Assembly (NCBI GenBank): GCA_022414725.1
Contig: CM039463.1
Coordinates: 35,715,781 to 35,779,780 of the forward strand
Length of the DNA: 64,000 nucleotides
Reading direction: 5' to 3'
Source: Microglena sp. YARC
Taxonomy: Eukaryota > Chlorophyta > Chlorophyceae > Chlamydomonadales > Chlamydomonadaceae
Shown: in pieces, positions 11,256 to 21,943 of the stretch
How the letters are laid out: each line of letters starts with the position of its first letter
How positions within the stretch are numbered: position 1 is the stretch's first letter
The notes under the pieces: model-generated
Told to the model about the DNA's origin: nothing
Databases searched by the model: none
The model's input: the letters and a program-made list of their open reading frames with translations, nothing else
Translations under genes and position numbers: made by a program

Positions 11256-11640
11256 TTGTTCACTCCGAGTAATGTGGCCACTTTTTCAGGACGGAAGTTA
11301 AGGACACCACCGCGTAAGGCCGGAGCTAGCCAGTAGTCACCATAAATTCCTGAGTATTAAATGAACAAATACCAAGTTGCCCTGAAGAACGGTTACTACC
11401 AATACAATTCCCTACACTGGTGCCGCCAACCACCACCAACCACCTCCACCTCCACCAATACCTACATGGTTGCCCTACCAACCACCACCAACCACCAACT
11501 GCCCCTTTTTTTTATCCCACCAACTTGGACAAACAACCACCAACCATCACCAACAACACTCACAACCCACCAACCCCTTGTTTTTGCGCCACCAACTTGG
11601 GAACCACCAACCCACCAACCACCACCAACCACGCGTTTAA
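11256..11640. other. No gene called; CCACCAAC-rich repeat
   Basis: 11420-11640 is CCACCAACCA low complexity. At 11300-11323 a short segment lies between an acceptor-like CTTTTTCAG and a donor-like GTAAGG; it is too short to assign. Confidence 0.4.
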
Positions 11641-11644
11641 GCAT

Positions 11645-12075
11645 GATGCAAGTATGGGACAGTAACCAAATGTTTGTGTGTTTTCTAGCCCAGGAGACCA
11701 TGTGTCTGGTATATCTCTTCACCGATTTGTGTCGGTCAATAGCTGGCATGTTCTACTCTTGGGGATGAACCCAAAATGTTTGTGTGCTTTCCCTGTGGCA
11801 GGAGACCATGTGTCTGGCATACTCCCTTTCATGGGTCGTGTTCGTCATAGCTGGCATGTTCTACTATTGGGGCCGAACCAATGTGTTTTCCTGAGCAGGA
11901 GACCATGTGTCTGGCATATTCCTTCATGGTGTGTCGGTCAATCAGCCTGGCTATGTTCTACTATTGGGGCCGAAACCAAATGTGCTTTCCTGTGCAGGAG
12001 ACCATGTGTCTGGCATACTCTTCATGGTCCGTGTCGTTCAATAGCTTGGCATGCTTCTACTATTGGAAGCGCGAA
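11645..12075. repeat. Tandem repeat of about 100 bp
   Basis: Four to five copies containing CAGGAGACCATGTGTCTGGC and GGCATGTTCTACTATTGGGG, with small indels. A CAG acceptor-like motif precedes GAGACCATG in each copy, so the unit may include a fragment of an exon I cannot identify. Confidence 0.75.
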
Positions 12076-12084
12076 CCAAATGAG

Positions 12085-12977
12085 CTTGTGCGCTAACCTG
12101 CTATCTGTAGCAGGTGTGTTCCTTTTTCCCCTTTTTTCCGATGCCAAGCCAACTGCCCTTGTTTTACTGTGCGCTAACCTGTTGTCTGTAGCAGGTGTGT
12201 TCCTTTATTCCCTTTTGTTCTGGTGCCAATCCAACTGCCCTTGTTTTTCCCTGTGCGGCTAAACCTGTTGTCTGTAGCGGTGTGTTTCTTTTTTCCCTTT
12301 TTTCTCCGGTGCCAAGCCAACCTGCCCTTGTTTTACTGGTGGTGCTAACCTGTCGTCTGTTAGCAGGTGGTGTTCCTTTTTTTTCCTTTTTTTTCCGGTG
12401 CCAAGCCAACTGCCCTTGTTTTACTGTGTGCTAATCTGTTGTCTGTAGCAGGTGTGTTCCTTTTTTTCCTTTTTTTCCGGTGCCAAAGCAGGCCAACTGC
12501 CCTTGTTTTACTGGTGTGCTAACCTGTTGTCTGTTTAGCAGTGTGTTCCTTTTTTTTCCTTTTTTTTCCGGTGCCAAAGGCCAACTGCCCTGTTTTCCTG
12601 TGCACCAACCTGTTGGTCTGTAGCAGGTGTGTTCCTTTTTTTCTTTTTTTTTTTTCCGGTGCCAAGCAACTGCTTGTTTTACTGATGTGGCTACCCTGTT
12701 GTCTGTAGGCAGTGTGTTTCTTTTTTCCCTTTTTTTCCTGGTGCAAGCAACTGCCATTGTTTTCCGCTGTGGCACTACCTGTTTGTCTGTAGCGGTGTTT
12801 CTTTTTTTTTTCTTTTTTTCCGGTGCAAGCCACTGCCTTGGGTTTTTACTGGTGTGCTAACCTTGTTGTCTGTAGCGTGTGTGTGTGTTTTGGCATCTCG
12901 GTGCAAGCCAACAGCAGGCGTTTTTTTTCTTTTTTTCGCATTGCCAAGCCAGCCATAAGCAGGTGTGTTACTTTTTT
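12085..12977. repeat. Tandem repeat of about 85 bp, runs into the gap
   Basis: About eleven copies with GCTAACCTGTTGTCTGTAGC, GGTGTGTTCCTTTTT and GCCAAGCCAACTGCCCTTGT. The copies become noisier (indels, shifted T-runs) toward the N-run. Confidence 0.9.
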
Positions 12978-13977
12978 NNNNNNNNNNNNNNNNNNNNNNN
13001 NNNNNNNNNNNNNNNNNNNNNNNNNNNNNNNNNNNNNNNNNNNNNNNNNNNNNNNNNNNNNNNNNNNNNNNNNNNNNNNNNNNNNNNNNNNNNNNNNNNN
13101 NNNNNNNNNNNNNNNNNNNNNNNNNNNNNNNNNNNNNNNNNNNNNNNNNNNNNNNNNNNNNNNNNNNNNNNNNNNNNNNNNNNNNNNNNNNNNNNNNNNN
13201 NNNNNNNNNNNNNNNNNNNNNNNNNNNNNNNNNNNNNNNNNNNNNNNNNNNNNNNNNNNNNNNNNNNNNNNNNNNNNNNNNNNNNNNNNNNNNNNNNNNN
13301 NNNNNNNNNNNNNNNNNNNNNNNNNNNNNNNNNNNNNNNNNNNNNNNNNNNNNNNNNNNNNNNNNNNNNNNNNNNNNNNNNNNNNNNNNNNNNNNNNNNN
13401 NNNNNNNNNNNNNNNNNNNNNNNNNNNNNNNNNNNNNNNNNNNNNNNNNNNNNNNNNNNNNNNNNNNNNNNNNNNNNNNNNNNNNNNNNNNNNNNNNNNN
13501 NNNNNNNNNNNNNNNNNNNNNNNNNNNNNNNNNNNNNNNNNNNNNNNNNNNNNNNNNNNNNNNNNNNNNNNNNNNNNNNNNNNNNNNNNNNNNNNNNNNN
13601 NNNNNNNNNNNNNNNNNNNNNNNNNNNNNNNNNNNNNNNNNNNNNNNNNNNNNNNNNNNNNNNNNNNNNNNNNNNNNNNNNNNNNNNNNNNNNNNNNNNN
13701 NNNNNNNNNNNNNNNNNNNNNNNNNNNNNNNNNNNNNNNNNNNNNNNNNNNNNNNNNNNNNNNNNNNNNNNNNNNNNNNNNNNNNNNNNNNNNNNNNNNN
13801 NNNNNNNNNNNNNNNNNNNNNNNNNNNNNNNNNNNNNNNNNNNNNNNNNNNNNNNNNNNNNNNNNNNNNNNNNNNNNNNNNNNNNNNNNNNNNNNNNNNN
13901 NNNNNNNNNNNNNNNNNNNNNNNNNNNNNNNNNNNNNNNNNNNNNNNNNNNNNNNNNNNNNNNNNNNNNNNNNNNNN
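12978..13977. other. Assembly gap, 1,000 N
   Basis: Exactly 1,000 unknown bases, an arbitrary-length gap convention. It follows a degenerate tandem array and cuts the 3' side of the minus-strand retroelement. Frames that cross it are not real. Confidence 1.
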
Positions 13978-15870
13978 AAAGAGAGAGATGCCTACCAGCC
14001 GCATACAGAGATCCAAAAGTTGTTCCTAATGCAGAGAATGGGATGTTGGCCAGACACTTGGCCAGAAAGTGTTCCAGTGTGATACAGTGGGTGTTGATGG
14101 AGAACCCATTTAGTGCACCTCATGCTTGTTGAACCCATCTGCTCAGCAAAAGCAGTCATGGTGGCTGGGGGGTTGTTATGCCTGTACAAAATTTGAAACA
14201 TGTAATGTTGTTGGTGCTGCATGCTTTCCGCCTGTTGGGGGGGCATCTGCAGGTTTAACTCTCCTTGCACATGCTTGGCTTTGGAGAAGTGAATCCCCAA
14301 TACTTAAGGCCTGTGAGTGCCATCTGTTGCAGAGCATCCTGATGCTGGATCTCTGAACCCCCCTTAATTTCACGCTGAAAACAAGCTTTGGACATGTCCC
14401 ATGTAAGCAAAGTACGACGTTCCTTGCAGTTCATGTGCCCAGTGCTCAAGCAAATCATGCAAGCTTTCGAGTTCTAGATGCCTATAATGCACAGTGCCTG
14501 TTTTCTGCAGGGATAGGAGTAATTGTGTCGCGCCCCAAAGTTCCACCTGCACAGAAAACCTTACTGGCATCTGTGTACATGTGGACCTTGAAGGCTTTAA
14601 AACTGTCCACGTGTACATCCTTTCTGGCCAACAATGCTTTCATCGTAACTCTACGCGACTCATGGCCACTCAATCTCCAGTAGCCCGTCCCAAAACTCAG
14701 GTCACTTGTGTGCCTGTGTCCAAGGGAGTACAGCCTTTGTTTGTGATGTGGATGGTTGGTGGTGAGGCAGGAACTAGGGCATCAAACAGGGGGTGTTGGA
14801 TGTGCAAGTACCCATAAGGTGTCACCTTAGACGCCCAGACTGCTCCCCACTGCATTCACGTTCTTCCTTCTGAGGGATGCCTCCCTCCTTCCTGACTGTA
14901 GTGATCTTAAGGAACTTCTGCTCTGTACAGTTGCTTCTTGTGGGCCGGAGGTCCATTTTTCAAGAGAGGGTGCATCTAGCAAGTAGCCCTAGCACTTCCA
15001 GTCTGGTTGTGGGTGGCGGTGGCACCTTCATCTTTAGAGGATTGAACTCTAGTCCTAGCAGTTCAGCTTCTCTGTCCATGATCTCAAAGGCCCTGTGCAT
15101 GTCTGCGGTGTATCAACACCTGATGGGGTAATCATCCACATAGACATCAAAAGTGACTTGACACCATGCTCATTGAAACTGTGGGTTTTGAAGATCAACT
15201 GGAGCAGTTGATCAACTCACATGAAAAATGGGGGCTCTGGGCTGTGCCTTGAGGGAGAGCTATCCATTACCAATTTTACCTATCACGGGGTGTTCTGAGA
15301 ATCCATGTACCTCCTACTGAAGGATGCAGGGGAAACATGTATATAATCCATTCGTCAGATCTCTTATACCACATATCTGTTTGTGGTGAGCGTCTTCATG
15401 GAATGTTTCAGGGGTGGTGAGTGAGCAAGGTAGCTTGTTCATACAACCATTTACCCCCAGTGAATGGTGGGGTCTAACTAGAATCCTAGCCTTGCCATTT
15501 AGGCTTGATCCTAAACCCCGAACGGGTTGATGCAGCTAACAAAGTCTGCCTGGTCCTGATCTGCCTGCAATGAACTCTATCAAGGCCTAGCTTCTCAGCC
15601 TTAATCTTAACTCAGAGACAAGGGGTGGGAGGTTGAGCAAGGCACTGGTGTGGTTGTTCACCTGTATGGGGGCTGGAGGGTGGTCTTTTCCATTCCAAGA
15701 AACAGAGCCTAAGGCTGCTACAGGACCAGGGGACATCCTAATTTATCCGCCCAAGAATATCATCTCTCAGCATTCAGCTTGGATCCCATACAAGTTGAAC
15801 CACTTTTCCCTGTCTTCCAAGTCATGGGGTGGTACATCTCATCCACCAGATTCCACACTCCCCCTTCTCA
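13978..15870 (-). pseudogene. Degenerate retroelement pol region (RT, RNase H-like)
   Basis: Reading the - strand, the segment around 15140-15100 encodes VTFDVYVDDYPI, containing the YVDD catalytic motif of reverse transcriptases. It is followed by a region resembling the RT thumb (AFEIMDREAELLGLEFNPLK, then LEVLGL). Around 14600-14510 the - strand encodes KVHMYTDASKVFCAGGTLG, resembling the RNase H start (TDAS...GG). Stops and frameshifts interrupt every frame, so it is not functional as read. The RT and RNase H order fits a Ty3/gypsy- or DIRS-type element; I cannot decide which. It continues the same-strand zinc-knuckle region to its right and is cut by the gap on its left. Confidence 0.7.
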
Positions 15871-16987
15871 CCTACAATGAAGCAGGGAGGGCCTTGTTAG
15901 AAGGCTCACTTCTTGTCATCCCTTTGGCGATTTCCTCCTGCCTCTTGTTCTTGCCTTTGTAGCACTGCTCAGCCGAGTGGCCTTCAATGCCACAGTGGCT
16001 GCAGGCGCACCGGCCTTCCGTCCTTCGCTTCAGCCCGTTCCTTCTGGTAATCCAGGGAATGTTTGATTTGCGGGGCGAGGGCGATGCATGCATCGTCGAA
16101 CTTACCCCCCCTAGCCAAGCTTACTAGCTTTCCCACTGATCGTTAGAAAATTTCACCGAAAGGTTTCAATTCTTTTCGATCAACAGCTCGTGCGCCTTCT
16201 CTGCCCGAGGGCTTTGGTGAGGGCACTCCACCGGACCTCATAGAGGTCGCGGGCAGCCTTGTACGCCCAGAAAGCATAGAAGCACGGTTTGAAAATTGCC
16301 TGCTGCCTGTGCTGAGGTTGTACAAGACGCTCGCTGGGACAGGGTCCAAATCGTGTCCTGCATGGGACTTGATAAGGTTCGCTGGGGTATCGAACGCGCA
16401 CAAACCCAGGGTATTCCACACGATCTCGTCCGTTTGCCCTCACCATCGGCGCACTCTTGGACAAGGGCAGAGACTTTCATCTGACCTTGTGCTGAGCTGT
16501 CGATGGTGAGTTCAAGGCCATGAGTTTTATCCAGGAAATCGGCTGGCATGTGGTAGGTCTGGGGATTTTGCATGGAACTCCGGATAACGCCTGACCACAT
16601 TTTATGTAGTCTGGTGAGATCGCATCCCCAGATCCCTTGATACCCAGAGCCGCTTCGATAGTTTGGTAAAGTTCAGGCCGTTCAACTTGGAGTTCTTGAG
16701 AGCCCTGGGCTAGCAAGTCGATCGTGCAGGTCAACCGAGGGCCTGATCCGATCTTTCGATAGTCGACTTCTAAGCCTGCCGCTAACCACCTCATCTTTCG
16801 ATGGGTTAGGATTGCGTTTGCTTTTTGAGTGCGAATCCTTTTTCGAAGGTCCGTGTGCGTGTCGTCGTTCGTTCGCGGGGAACATCGGGTAGGATTTCGA
16901 CGTTGGGGATCTGAACAGACAGGTTGGGGGGGGAAACGCATGGTGGAAGATCTGGGGAAGGCTATGAACACGGGTGGGTTCTGTAGG
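15871..16987 (-). pseudogene. Degenerate gag-like region with CCHC zinc knuckle
   Basis: On the - strand, 16093-15872 encodes CSHCGIEGHSAEQC, a perfect CX2CX4HX4C zinc knuckle, the nucleic-acid-binding motif of retroelement Gag proteins. Upstream in the same direction, 16890-16600 reads RKMRWLAAGLEVDYRKIG and then LYQTIEAALGIKGSGDAIS. After that the apparent protein changes frame at least twice (for example FKPCFYAFWAYKAARDLYEV near 16280). A plausible 3' splice acceptor (CCCCCTACAG) ends at 16988, so the region may be joined to the ORF at 17478. It belongs with the pol region to its left. Confidence 0.6.
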
Positions 16988-17156
16988 GGGATAATGCTAG
17001 CACGGGCAGGGTGACGCAACCTACAGGGCTAACAGGGCTGCTGTGCAAAGACACTGAGCAGAAAAGGAAGGCAAAAGGAGAATGCGAGGGTCGACTACGG
17101 GCCGCGTGCAAAGGGGGGGGGGGAGAGTGGAAAAGAAGACGGGCAAACAATACTCT

Positions 17157-17478
17157 CACCATTCCTCTCCATTCTCCTTGATGGACGCTTGCAAGTCCCT
17201 TGATGATCCCGTTGGCCTCCACCAACTGGCGCAACAGTTCGGAGCGCTTGGATCCAGATGTCACAGATCTGGAGGGGAGGGAGTACCTCCCGGCTGGGAC
17301 CCTTGAGGCTTGAGGAGCCCTTGGTCTTGGCTGGGGCGTCGGTCTTTGGCTGGGACGGCCTTGGCTGGAGCGATCTTGCCTTCTTGGAGGTCTTGGTAGG
17401 AGGCGCGTTTGGTCTTCTTGGGTGGGCGGGCTTCCTGCCGCCGGTCTCCATGCGCGCGGTTTTCTTGGTGCGTGCCAT
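17157..17478 (-). CDS. First exon/ORF with a histone H3-like N-terminal tail
   Basis: The start is the ATG at 17478, in strong context (ACCATGG), with no earlier in-frame ATG close by. The protein opens MARTKKTARMETGGRKP, matching the canonical H3 tail (ARTKQTARKSTGGKAP) at A1, R2, T3, K4, T6, A7, R8, T11, G12 and G13; K9 is replaced by Met. A Lys/Pro/Ser-rich segment follows. No histone fold follows, so this is not H3 itself. Farther on, a different frame carries a helix-like stretch (SKRSELLRQLVEANGIIKG), implying an indel or a missed splice. A GTGAGAGT donor follows position 17157. It lies upstream of, and on the same strand as, the zinc-knuckle and RT sequences, so I read it as the 5' end of that element; a host gene is possible. 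Confidence 0.55.
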
Positions 17479-17739
17479 GGTAATCAAAACTCGAAAAGTT
17501 GGTTAAGATCAAGGCTTAGCAACTTGGGGCACCAAGAATTTAGTGTCCCCAGTGACTGTGCACTTGATTAAATACCGGGCAGGACAGTACTGCTAAGAAA
17601 ACACTGGCGGTGGTTACTCCTGGTTTTGCCCGGGGGGTTACGGGTATTTGAAATATGAAGGCTTCCTGCGGAATCTTACATCGCGCGTCCGAATACTCCA
17701 TTTCACCCACTACTGTGTGGGAAATGCGGCATTCAAACT

Positions 17740-18415
17740 CATGCAAACTCATAAAACACGTTACTAAACACATCACACACATACACACATAAAAATTCAT
17801 ACACACACATTCAAACACATTCAGACGCATACAAACACCCTAAAAACACATACACACATGCACACATTAATTCATGCACACACATTCAAACACATGCAAG
17901 AACATACACCCACATTCAAACGCATACAAACTCATATGAACACATACACACACATACACACATAAACATTCATACAGCACACATTCAAAACACATACAAA
18001 CATACACACACATTCAAACTCATACAAACTCATAAAAACACATACTAACACATACAAACACATACACACACATTCAAACACATGCAAGAACACATACCCA
18101 CATTCAAACTCATACAAACTCATACAAACTCATAAAAACACTTACACACACATACAAACACATAAGCACACATCCAAACACATGCAAGAACATATACCCA
18201 CATTCAAACTCATACAAACTCATAAAACACAATACAAAACACATAAGCACACATTCAAACACATACACCCACATACAAACACATGCAAACACATACAAAC
18301 ACATACAGAACATACAAACACATACAAACACATACATGCAAACACATACAAACGCATACAAACACATACATGCAAACACATACAAACACTTACACACATT
18401 TAAACACCTGACCCA
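17740..18415. repeat. (ACATACAAAC)n-type array
   Basis: Decameric ACATACAAAC/ACACATTCAA variants. The same repeat separates the KU80 exon copies from 18423 to 20240, so it is part of that intron expansion. Frames on the opposite strand read as Cys/Val/Met-rich low complexity. Confidence 0.93.
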
Positions 18416-18422
18416 ATCACAG

Positions 18423-20177
18423 ATATGGCAACGAGCCCATTCCAGTCGACTCTTTTTTGGAGGCTGCAATCAAGTACCGGCCGGAAAAGTGGTTTGCACT
18501 CGTTGGATTTGTCGACAGCAATACCATCCCTAGCTACCACATACTAACACATACAAACACATACAAACACATGCAAAACACACTTACACACATACAAACA
18601 CATACAAAACTACATACAAAACACATACAAACACATACAAACACATACAAATAACACATACAAACACCATAAAACACTACAAACACATACAAACACATAC
18701 AAACACATAAACAAAACCTACAGACACATACAACACAATACAAACACATACAACACATACAAACACATACAAACACATACAAAAAAAACACATACAAACA
18801 CATACAAACACATACAAACACATACAAACACATACAAACATATGCAAACACATACAAACACATACAAACACATACAAACACATACAAACAGCATACAAAA
18901 CATACAAACACATACAAACACCTGACCAATCACAGATACGGCAAAGAGCCTATTTCCGTCGACGCTTACTTATTGGAGGCCTTACTAAGTACATGGATCT
19001 ATGCCGACAAGTGTTTTGAGCTCGTTGGATTTGTCGACAGCAATACCATCCCTCGCCACCACATACAAACACATACAAACACATACAAACACGTACACAC
19101 ACATATACACATTCAATCACAGATACTGAGATACGGCAAAGAGCCCATTCCAGTCGACAGCAACACCATCCCTAGCTATCACATACACACACATTTGAAC
19201 ACATACACACATTCAATCACAGATACGGCAAAGAGCCTATTCCGATCGACGCCTTATTGGAGGCTGGAATCAAGTACCAGCCGGAAAAGTGTTTTGAGCT
19301 CGTTGGATTTGTCGACAGCAACACCATCTCTCACTACCACATACAAACACATACAAACACGTACACACACATACACATACACACGCATTCAAACACCTGA
19401 CCCAATCACAGATATGGAAAAGAGCCCATTCCAGTCGACGCCCTTTTGGAGGCTGCAATCAAGTACCAGCCGGAAAAGTGTTTTGCATTCATTGGATTTG
19501 TCGACAGCAATACCATCCCTCGCCACCACGTACAAACACATACAAACACATACACACATTCAAACACCTGACCCAATCACAGATACTGAGATACGGCAAA
19601 GAGCCCATTCCAGTCGACAGCAACACCATCCCTAGCTATCACATGCACACACATACAAAAATATACAAACACATACACACATTCGAACACCTGACCCAAT
19701 CACAGATATGGCAAAGAGCCCATTCCGATCAACGCCTGTTTGGAGGCTGATATCAAGTACTGGCCAGACAAGTGTTTTGAGCTCGTTGGATTTGTCGACA
19801 GTAGCACCATCCCTCGCCACCACATACAAACACATACAAACACATACACGCATTCGAACACCTGACCCAATCACAGATACGGCAAAGAGCCCATTCCGAT
19901 CAACGCCTTATTGGAGGCTGGAATCAAGTACCAGCTGGACAAGTGTTTTGAGCTCGTTGGAGTTGTCAACAGCAACACCATCCCTAGCTATCACATGCAC
20001 ACACATACAAACACATACAAACACATACACACGCATTCAAACTCCCGTCCCAATCACAGATACGGCAAAGAGCCTATTCCAGTCGACGCCTGTTTGGAGG
20101 CTGATATCAAGTACCAGCTGGACAAGTGTTTTGAGCTCGTTGGATTTGTCGACAGTAGCACCATCCCTCACTACCAC
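18423..20177 (+). repeat. KU80: Nine upstream copies of a KU80 acceptor plus 5' exon segment
   Basis: Each unit has an acceptor (ACCCAATCACAG), then about 118 bp coding for YGKEPIPVDALLEAGIKYQP followed by EKCFELVGFVDSNTIPSYH, then (ACATACAAAC)n. Units start at 18423, 18936, 19131, 19223, 19412, 19591, 19706, 19877 and 20060; the intact exon at 20243 is the tenth. Units 19131 and 19591 lack the middle, deleted between two GTCGAC hexamers. No copy before the tenth continues into the rest of the exon or has a donor at the break, so they are decoy acceptors or dead partial exons. The sequence matches the Ku80 core just after the vWA domain (human: RYG...VP...KCFSVLGF). Confidence 0.85.
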
Positions 20178-20242
20178 ATACAAACACATACAAACACATT
20201 CACACACATACACACGCATTCAAACACCTGACCCAATCACAG

Positions 20243-20466
20243 ATATGGCAAAGAGCCCATTCCGATCAACGCCTTATTGGAGGCTGATATCAAAGTAGCC
20301 AGCTGGACAAGTGTTTTGAGCTTCGTTGGATTTGTCGACAGCAGCACCATCCCTCGCTACCATTTGGTTGGGGATCCCTCCCTAGTACTGGCTGTGCTTG
20401 AGGAAGGGAGCCAGAAAGGGCTGTCTGCCTTAGTGAGGGCCATGGAGAGGGGCAACAAGGCAGCTG
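20243..20466 (+). CDS. KU80: KU80 exon, Ku core beta-barrel part
   Basis: Ku80 pairs with Ku70 to form a ring on broken DNA ends and recruits the end-joining machinery in the nucleus. This is the first complete exon in the window: acceptor CAATCACAG at 20242, donor G|GTGAGT after 20466. It encodes the RYG(K/S)..(I/V)P motif, GFVDSSTIPRYH, then LVGDPSLVLAVLEEGSQKGL and SALVRAMERGNKAA, which aligns to the Ku80 core. Entry phase needs two bases from the previous exon (R/Y codon); exit phase is one base. Relative to its upstream copies it has three single-base insertions within about 45 bp (near 20293-20322). Together they restore the frame but garble about 13 residues, perhaps a consensus error. 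The N-terminal vWA domain (about 270 residues in relatives) is not found upstream. Confidence 0.88.
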
Positions 20467-20544
20467 GTGAGTGGTGGACTAGTTGCAGGGGTTGGTTGGG
20501 GTTCGTGTTTGGTTTGGGTTTGTTTTGGTTTTGGGTTGGTTTTT

Positions 20545-21197
20545 GGTTGGGGATCCCTCCCTAGTACTGGCTGTGCTTGAGGAAGGGAGCCAGAAAGGGC
20601 TGTCTGCCTTAGTGAGGGCCATGGAGAGGGGCAACAAGGCAGCTCGTGAGTGGTAGACTAGTTGCAGGGGTTGGTTGGGTTGGGTTGGTTATGGGCTGGG
20701 TTGGGTTGGGTTGGGTTTGGTTTGGGTTGAGTTCAGTAGGTTGGGTTTGGGTTGGTTGGGTTGTTATTGTGTTTGGGTTGGTTTGGGTTGTGTTTGGGCT
20801 GGGTTGTGTAGAGGTTGGTGGGGCTGTTAGCCATATTGTATATCTAGGGCTGTCTGCCTTAGTGAGGGCCATGGAGAGTGGCAAGAAGGCAGCAGGTGAG
20901 TGGTGGACTAGTTGTAGGGGTTGGTTGGTTGGTTAGGGTTGGGATGGGTTTGGGTTGGTGTTTGGGGTTGGGGGTTGGGTTGGGTTGGGGTTGGTTTTTT
21001 TTCTTTTTTTTGGGTTTTGGGGTTGGAGTTGGGTTGGGTTGGGTTGGGTTGGGTAAAGGGTGTGGTAGAGTGGAGTTGTTTGGTTTGGGTTTGGGCTGGG
21101 TTGGGTTGGGTTGGGGGTGGGGGTGCTGTGAGCCATATTTTGTATCTTGGGCTGTCTGCCTTAGTGAGGGCCATGGAGAGGGGCAAGAAGGCAGCAG
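20545..21197 (+). pseudogene. KU80: Three downstream copies of the KU80 20243 exon end plus donor
   Basis: Copies at 20545-20645, 20848-20895 and 21150-21197 repeat CTGTCTGCCTTAGTGAGGGC and the GTGAGT or GTGGGT donor, separated by GGTTGGGTTTGGGTTG repeats. The first copy has C instead of G just before the donor, which would change the joined codon. The second and third begin at an acceptor-like TCTAG or TCTTG. Confidence 0.85.
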
Positions 21198-21344
21198 GTG
21201 GGTGGTGGACTAGTTGTAGAGGTTGGTTGTGTTTGGGTTTGGGTTGTGTTTTGACTGGGTTGGGTTCTGTTTGGGTTGGGTTTGGGCTGGGTTGGGTTGG
21301 GGTTGGGGTAAGGGTGGCCCAAACACCAACCACGCCACCAACCA

Positions 21345-21829
21345 CCACCATCTTGCCCTTGACTGCTGCAGTGGCCCAACCACCCACCAACCACCATCAA
21401 CCACCACCAACCCACCAGCACCATCTTGCCTTGACTGCTGCAGTGGTCAACCACCACCAACCACTTACACCAAACCACCAACTACCAACCACCAACAACC
21501 ACCAACAACCACCAACCACCAATCACCAACTTGCCTTGACTGCTGCAGTGGCCAACCACCACCAACCACCACCAACGCACCCAAACCAACCACCACCATC
21601 TTGCCTTGACTGCTGCAGTGGTCAACCACCACCAACCACTTACACCAACCACCACTACCAACCGCCAACAACCACCAACAACCACCACCACCATCACCAA
21701 CTTGCCTTGACTGCTGCAGTGGCCAACCACCACCAATCGCCACCACCACCCACCACCCACAACCAACCACCACCAACCACCAACCACCACCTGCCACCAA
21801 CAACCACCATCTTGCCTTGACCGCTGCAG
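21345..21829 (+). repeat. KU80: Array of KU80 acceptor copies, CCACCAACC type
   Basis: Six CTTGCCTTGACTGCTGCAG acceptors, the last one (21829) being that of the intact exon. Each decoy is followed by TGGYC, the first exon bases, then CAACCACCACC repeats. Confidence 0.88.
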
Positions 21830-21943
21830 TGGCCAGAATCGTCCAGAGGGCCAATTCAGCAGTGAAGCTTGTACTGCTTACCCCCAACCTTGGTACTCTA
21901 ACCATCCCAGACTCAATGATCATGAGCACGCTACCCTTAGCAG
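21830..21943 (+). CDS. KU80: KU80 exon, core
   Basis: 114 bp; joins phase-correctly to the previous exon (G|TG = Val). Encodes VARIVQRANSAVKLVLLTPN and then DSMIMSTLPLA, matching the Ku80 segment (VAIVRYV...VGVLTPN...LPFAED). Donor G|GTTGGT. The last base G joins AG of the next exon to make the Glu of LPLAED. Confidence 0.92.

Noticed and set aside
12775..14132. ORFs of more than 350 codons across the gap
   Set aside because: They consist of translated N.
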